Part shown: in pieces, positions 61,101 through 64,000 of the stretch
Layout: every line of letters starts with the position of its first letter
Numbering within the stretch: the first letter of the stretch is position 1
Source of the DNA: Nipponacmea schrenckii
Lineage: Eukaryota > Mollusca > Gastropoda > Lottiidae
Length of the DNA stretch: 64,000 nucleotides
Direction of reading: 5' to 3'
NCBI GenBank assembly: GCA_030562195.1
Contig: JAUJPP010000007.1
Location: 31,369,769 to 31,433,768, forward strand
Notes under the pieces: generated by a model
Told to the model about the DNA's origin: nothing
Databases searched by the model: none
What the model saw: only the letters and a program-made list of their open reading frames with translations
Position numbers and translations under genes: made by a program

Positions 61101-63933
61101 AAACAATGCAGTACTTAAAGATAGAACAATACAGTACTTAAAGATAGAACAATACAGTACTTAAAGATAGAACAATACAGTACTTAAAGATAGAACAATA
61201 CAGTACTTAAAGATAAACAATGCAGTACTTAAAGATAAAACAATGCAGTACTTAAAGATAGAACAATGCAGTACTTAAAAATAAAACAATACAGTACTTA
61301 AAGATAGAACAATGCAGTACTTAAAGATAGAACAATGCAGTACTTAAAGATAAAACAATGCAGTACTTAAAGATAGAACAATGCAGTACTTAAAGATAGA
61401 ACAATGCAGTACAATACAGTACTTAAAGATAGAACAATGTAGTAATTAAAGATAGAACAATGCAGTACTTAAAGATAGAACAATGCAGTACTTAAAGATA
61501 GAACAATGCAGTACTTAAAGATAGAACAATGCAGCACTTAAAGATAGAACAATGCAGTGCTTAAAGATAGAACAATGCAGTACTTAAAGATAGAACAATG
61601 CAGTTCTTAAAGATAGAACAATGCAGTACTTAAAGATAGAACAATGCAGTTCTTAAAGATAGAACAATGCAGTACTTAAAGATAGAACAATGCAGTACTT
61701 AAAGTACTATGAACAGATGCAGTAACAATACAGTACTTAAAGATAGAACAATGTAGTACTTAAAGATAGAACAATGCAGTACTTAAAGATAGAACAATGC
61801 AGTACTTAAAGATAGAACAATGCAGCACTTAAAGATAGAACAATGCAGTACTTAAAGATAGAACAATGCAGTACTTAAAGATAGAACAATGCAGTACTTA
61901 GAGATAGAACAATACAGTACTTAAAGATAGAACAATGCAGTACTTAAAGATATAAGAATGCAGTACTTAAAGATAAAACAATGCAGTACTTAAAGATAGA
62001 ACAATACAGTACTTAAAGATAGAACAATGCAGTACTTAAAGATAGAACAATACAGTAAAGATAGAACAATACAGTACTTAAAGATAGAACAATACAGTAC
62101 TTAAAGATAGAACAATACAGTACTTAAAGATAGAACAATGCAGTACTTAAAGATAAAACAATGCAGTACTTAAAGATAGAACAATGCAGTACTTAAAGAT
62201 AAAACAATACAGTACTTAAAGATAAAACAATGCAGTACTTAAAGATTAAACAATGCAGTACTTAAAGATAGAACAATACAGTACTTAAAGATAAACAATG
62301 CAGTACTTAAAGATAAAACAATGCAGTACTTAAAGATAGAACAATACAGTACTTAAAGATAGAACAATACAGTGTGTATGGAGATATTTAACTACAGTGC
62401 GATTATCAGTTTGTTTTAAAATTTCCCTCAGTCAAAGAATTTTTATTCTGCAGCAAAAACAACCTTGGCATAAAGCCTTGGATTATTTGATAAGTATTGT
62501 CTTGTCTAATCGGAATGACTACTAAGGCGATGTAAGTTGTAGTAAGCAATAAGCATAATAATCCAGATGATTAATATTTACCTTGTCAATTGGAGAAAAA
62601 TGCGTCCAGCTATAAACTTGATGTGAAGGGGGATAAACTACTCCTTTACTTCTTTCATTCTCTACAAACTTACAAAGCTGTAATATAGAGAATACAAAAG
62701 TCATAATCAGATAGTCTATTTTGGGTAGACTTTAGAAGTAACTGACTTTATCAACTGTTTTATTACAATGTAAGCACTACTGTCTAAGAGCAAGGATTTA
62801 AGATCAAAATTGTGTAGGCTGGTTTTTTTTTTAATTCATTCGATTATATAGGGATTCTGTTATGTTATTTATGGCAGCAGGTATATCCATATTTTTTAAA
62901 ATTTTATGTTCATTCTAAGACCCAGTATTTCTTTAAAGTCTTGATTGTTTTTTCAAAAAAATTGTCAACCTGTATATAACACCTCAGATATACCTGTGTA
63001 AAATATGGTTTAGAAAATTCAGGTTCTAATGCCGTATACCATGATTTTCCAATCAAATCTTTTAATTCAGTAGATTCTTGTGATAATCTTCTTGTTTTTA
63101 ATTTCTGCAACGCTGCAGCTTTATTTTCATTCATTCTCTTCACTTGTTCGGGGGACATTGACTCCTTAATATCATTATTCTGTTCATTGTCAACTTTTCC
63201 TTTCTTTGAAGGAATTTTCTAAAAGAGAAATAAAGTTATCAGACTTAAATTGGCGCTAAAGACCTATTATTTTAATAATGATCCTATATTGTCCTCAAAG
63301 AAATTTGTCACAAGACCCATTTTTCACCAAGTCAAAGATAAGATTCAGATTCAAAATGGAGCAAATCTTTGAAGCCATTCTGGAGTCATAAAAGACTGTT
63401 AATTTTTTAAATTGATTCACATTGTAAAATGACTATCATGATTCATATTGTAAAAAGACTATCATGATTCACATTGTAAAAAAACTACCATGATTCACAT
63501 TGTAAAATGACTATCATGATTCACATTGTAAAATGACTATCATGATTCACATTGTAAAATGACTATCATGATTCACATTGTAAAATGACTATCATGATTC
63601 ACAATGTAAAATGACTATCATGATTCACATTGTAAAATGACTATCATGATTCACATTGTAAAAAGAGTACCATGATTCACATTGTAAAATGACTATCATC
63701 AGTACCACGATTCACATTGTAAAATGACTACCATGATTTACATTGTAAAAAGACTATCATGAACCATGATTCACATAGTGAAACGACTATCACACCTGAT
63801 CAGAGTTATTATCTGACAATGGCCGTTTATTCGAAGTTGAAAAGAAGGATGATATTTTGGCTTGAGAAGACATGACACTGTTTGGTAATGATGTTTTTCC
63901 TCTGTTGTAAGTGGCAAGATACTTCATTAACAT
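55131..63933 (-). CDS. UNG: Uracil-DNA glycosylase, complete seven-exon gene
   Basis: Coding exons are 63796-63933, 62994-63218, 62582-62677, 60426-60480, 59743-59874, 55737-55915 and 55131-55280. They give 324 residues (human UNG2 313). Family 1 UDG motifs are all present: catalytic [13 protein letters not shown] (exon 4), GLCFSV with the uracil-stacking Phe, [12 protein letters not shown] with the base-reading Asn, and [11 protein letters not shown] with catalytic His and the DNA-intercalating Leu. A PCNA-binding PIP box QAKISSFF is in exon 1. Two starts are plausible: ATG 63933 adds about 20 residues (possible mitochondrial leader), while ATG 63873 begins just before the PIP box (nuclear form). 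It excises uracil from DNA, starting base excision repair. Introns hold a piggyBac element, two minisatellites and a decayed exon duplicate. Confidence 0.96.
57225..58978 (-). pseudogene. piggyBac transposase, broken by one frameshift and two stops
   Basis: The start is probably ATG 58978 ([12 protein letters not shown]). The frame shifts near 58925-58935 into a frame with an acidic N-terminus and the DDE_Tnp_1_7 domain. In-frame TGA codons at 58440-58442 and 58383-58385 interrupt it; the reading frame otherwise continues to 57225. All three catalytic aspartates are visible in FLSIDE, VFMDN and [12 protein letters not shown]-terminal cysteine-rich finger (CEVC, CENC) ends the protein. The stops look like single-base changes, so the insertion is fairly young. 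Confidence 0.9.
58921..59400. repeat. ~235-bp tandem duplication at the piggyBac right end
   Basis: AAAAATTGCCGTAGCACC through TAGATATGACTACACACACT occurs twice, at about 58921-59155 and 59156-59400, with noticeable divergence. The inner copy includes the transposase start codon. Confidence 0.8.
60196..60321 (-). pseudogene. Decayed duplicate of UNG exon 5
   Basis: The minus strand reads [20 protein letters not shown] and continues with [10 protein letters not shown], parallel to exon 5. The donor (A|GTAAGC) and both phases are kept, and the length is 126 against 132 bp. The AG acceptor is now TG, and the end no longer encodes the SHG-x-L-x-GWA segment. It lies between exons 4 and 5. An alternative acceptor CAG at 60331 would keep frame and add three codons. 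Confidence 0.8.
60585..62375 (+). repeat. 23-bp minisatellite, 1.8 kb, in UNG intron 3
   Basis: About 78 units of AAAGATAGAACAATGCAGTA plus CTT are present. Recurrent variants (ATACAG, ATAAAAC, GTTCTT, TATAAG) appear in blocks, which points to segmental amplification inside the array. Confidence 0.97.
63405..63785 (+). repeat. 26-bp minisatellite in UNG intron 1
   Basis: About 14 units of ATTCACATTGTAAAATGACT plus ATCATG are present, ending only a few bases before the exon 1 donor at 63796. Confidence 0.95.
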
Positions 63934-64000
63934 GCTTCATCTCCCGCCATTTTTTGTTTACATATTTTTAATAAACCAATCAAATTGTTAGGAATGTATT
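63934..64000 (-). promoter_or_regulatory. UNG upstream region
   Basis: GCCATTTT at 63946-63953 is a YY1-type AAAATGGC on the minus strand, 13 bases before ATG 63933. An ATG inside it opens a seven-codon ORF that stops at once. Confidence 0.4.

Noticed and set aside
60585..62375. CRISPR-like regular repeats
   Set aside because: Units are contiguous without spacers, in the intron of a eukaryotic gene; it is a minisatellite.

Overview
The window is AT-rich nuclear DNA from an animal. Genes carry GT-AG introns, intergenic space is full of minisatellites and non-autonomous DNA transposons, and the gene set (SPEF1, AHI1, an Ikaros/Hunchback-type zinc finger, a RING protein, SOX30/SoxH, UNG) is metazoan. 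The overall character, with abundant tandem repeats, hAT, piggyBac and Penelope-like traces and high divergence between near-identical copies, suggests a marine invertebrate, probably a mollusc or other lophotrochozoan. That placement is inference; no single sequence names the species.

Bases 1-17100 hold no convincing host gene. They are a direct long duplication. Bases 1-4138 reappear in order as part of 6617-17100, and the second copy carries extra insertions: a 3.28 kb element with long terminal inverted repeats and a 6-bp target duplication (7244-10527, itself holding a small hAT at 9145-9374), a 2.24 kb T-rich tandem element (12021-14257), and a 632-bp hAT element (16290-16921) inside a 122-bp satellite. 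A run of exactly 500 N sits at the end of the first copy. Retained allelic haplotypes are the simplest reading.

Bases 18500-34500 form a ciliary cluster. Two paralogous SPEF1 (CLAMP) genes, both on the minus strand with the same intron phases, flank a plus-strand AHI1 (jouberin) gene. SPEF1-a and AHI1 are head to head across 360 bp. Both SPEF1 promoters carry forkhead-type GTAAACA motifs and the second also has a near-consensus RFX X-box. The SPEF1 introns hold two copies of one MULE-like MITE family and a PIF/Harbinger-like element.

Bases 35900-38635 are a two-coding-exon C2H2 zinc-finger gene with a C-terminal Ikaros/Hunchback-type finger pair and an overlapping upstream ORF. A RING-finger gene (42822-45796, minus) is followed by an eight-exon SOX30/SoxH gene (47432-53909, plus). 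SOX30 converges on a complete seven-exon UNG gene (55131-63933, minus), whose stop codon lies in the last unit of a 33-bp minisatellite. UNG introns contain a piggyBac element flanked by TTAA, a 1.8 kb 23-bp array, a 26-bp array and a decayed duplicate of exon 5.

The most unusual signals are hammerhead-ribozyme-like motifs (35276-35313 minus, and copies near 1977 and 11875), the UNG exon duplicate, the minisatellite that reaches into the UNG coding end, and the twin SPEF1/AHI1 arrangement.
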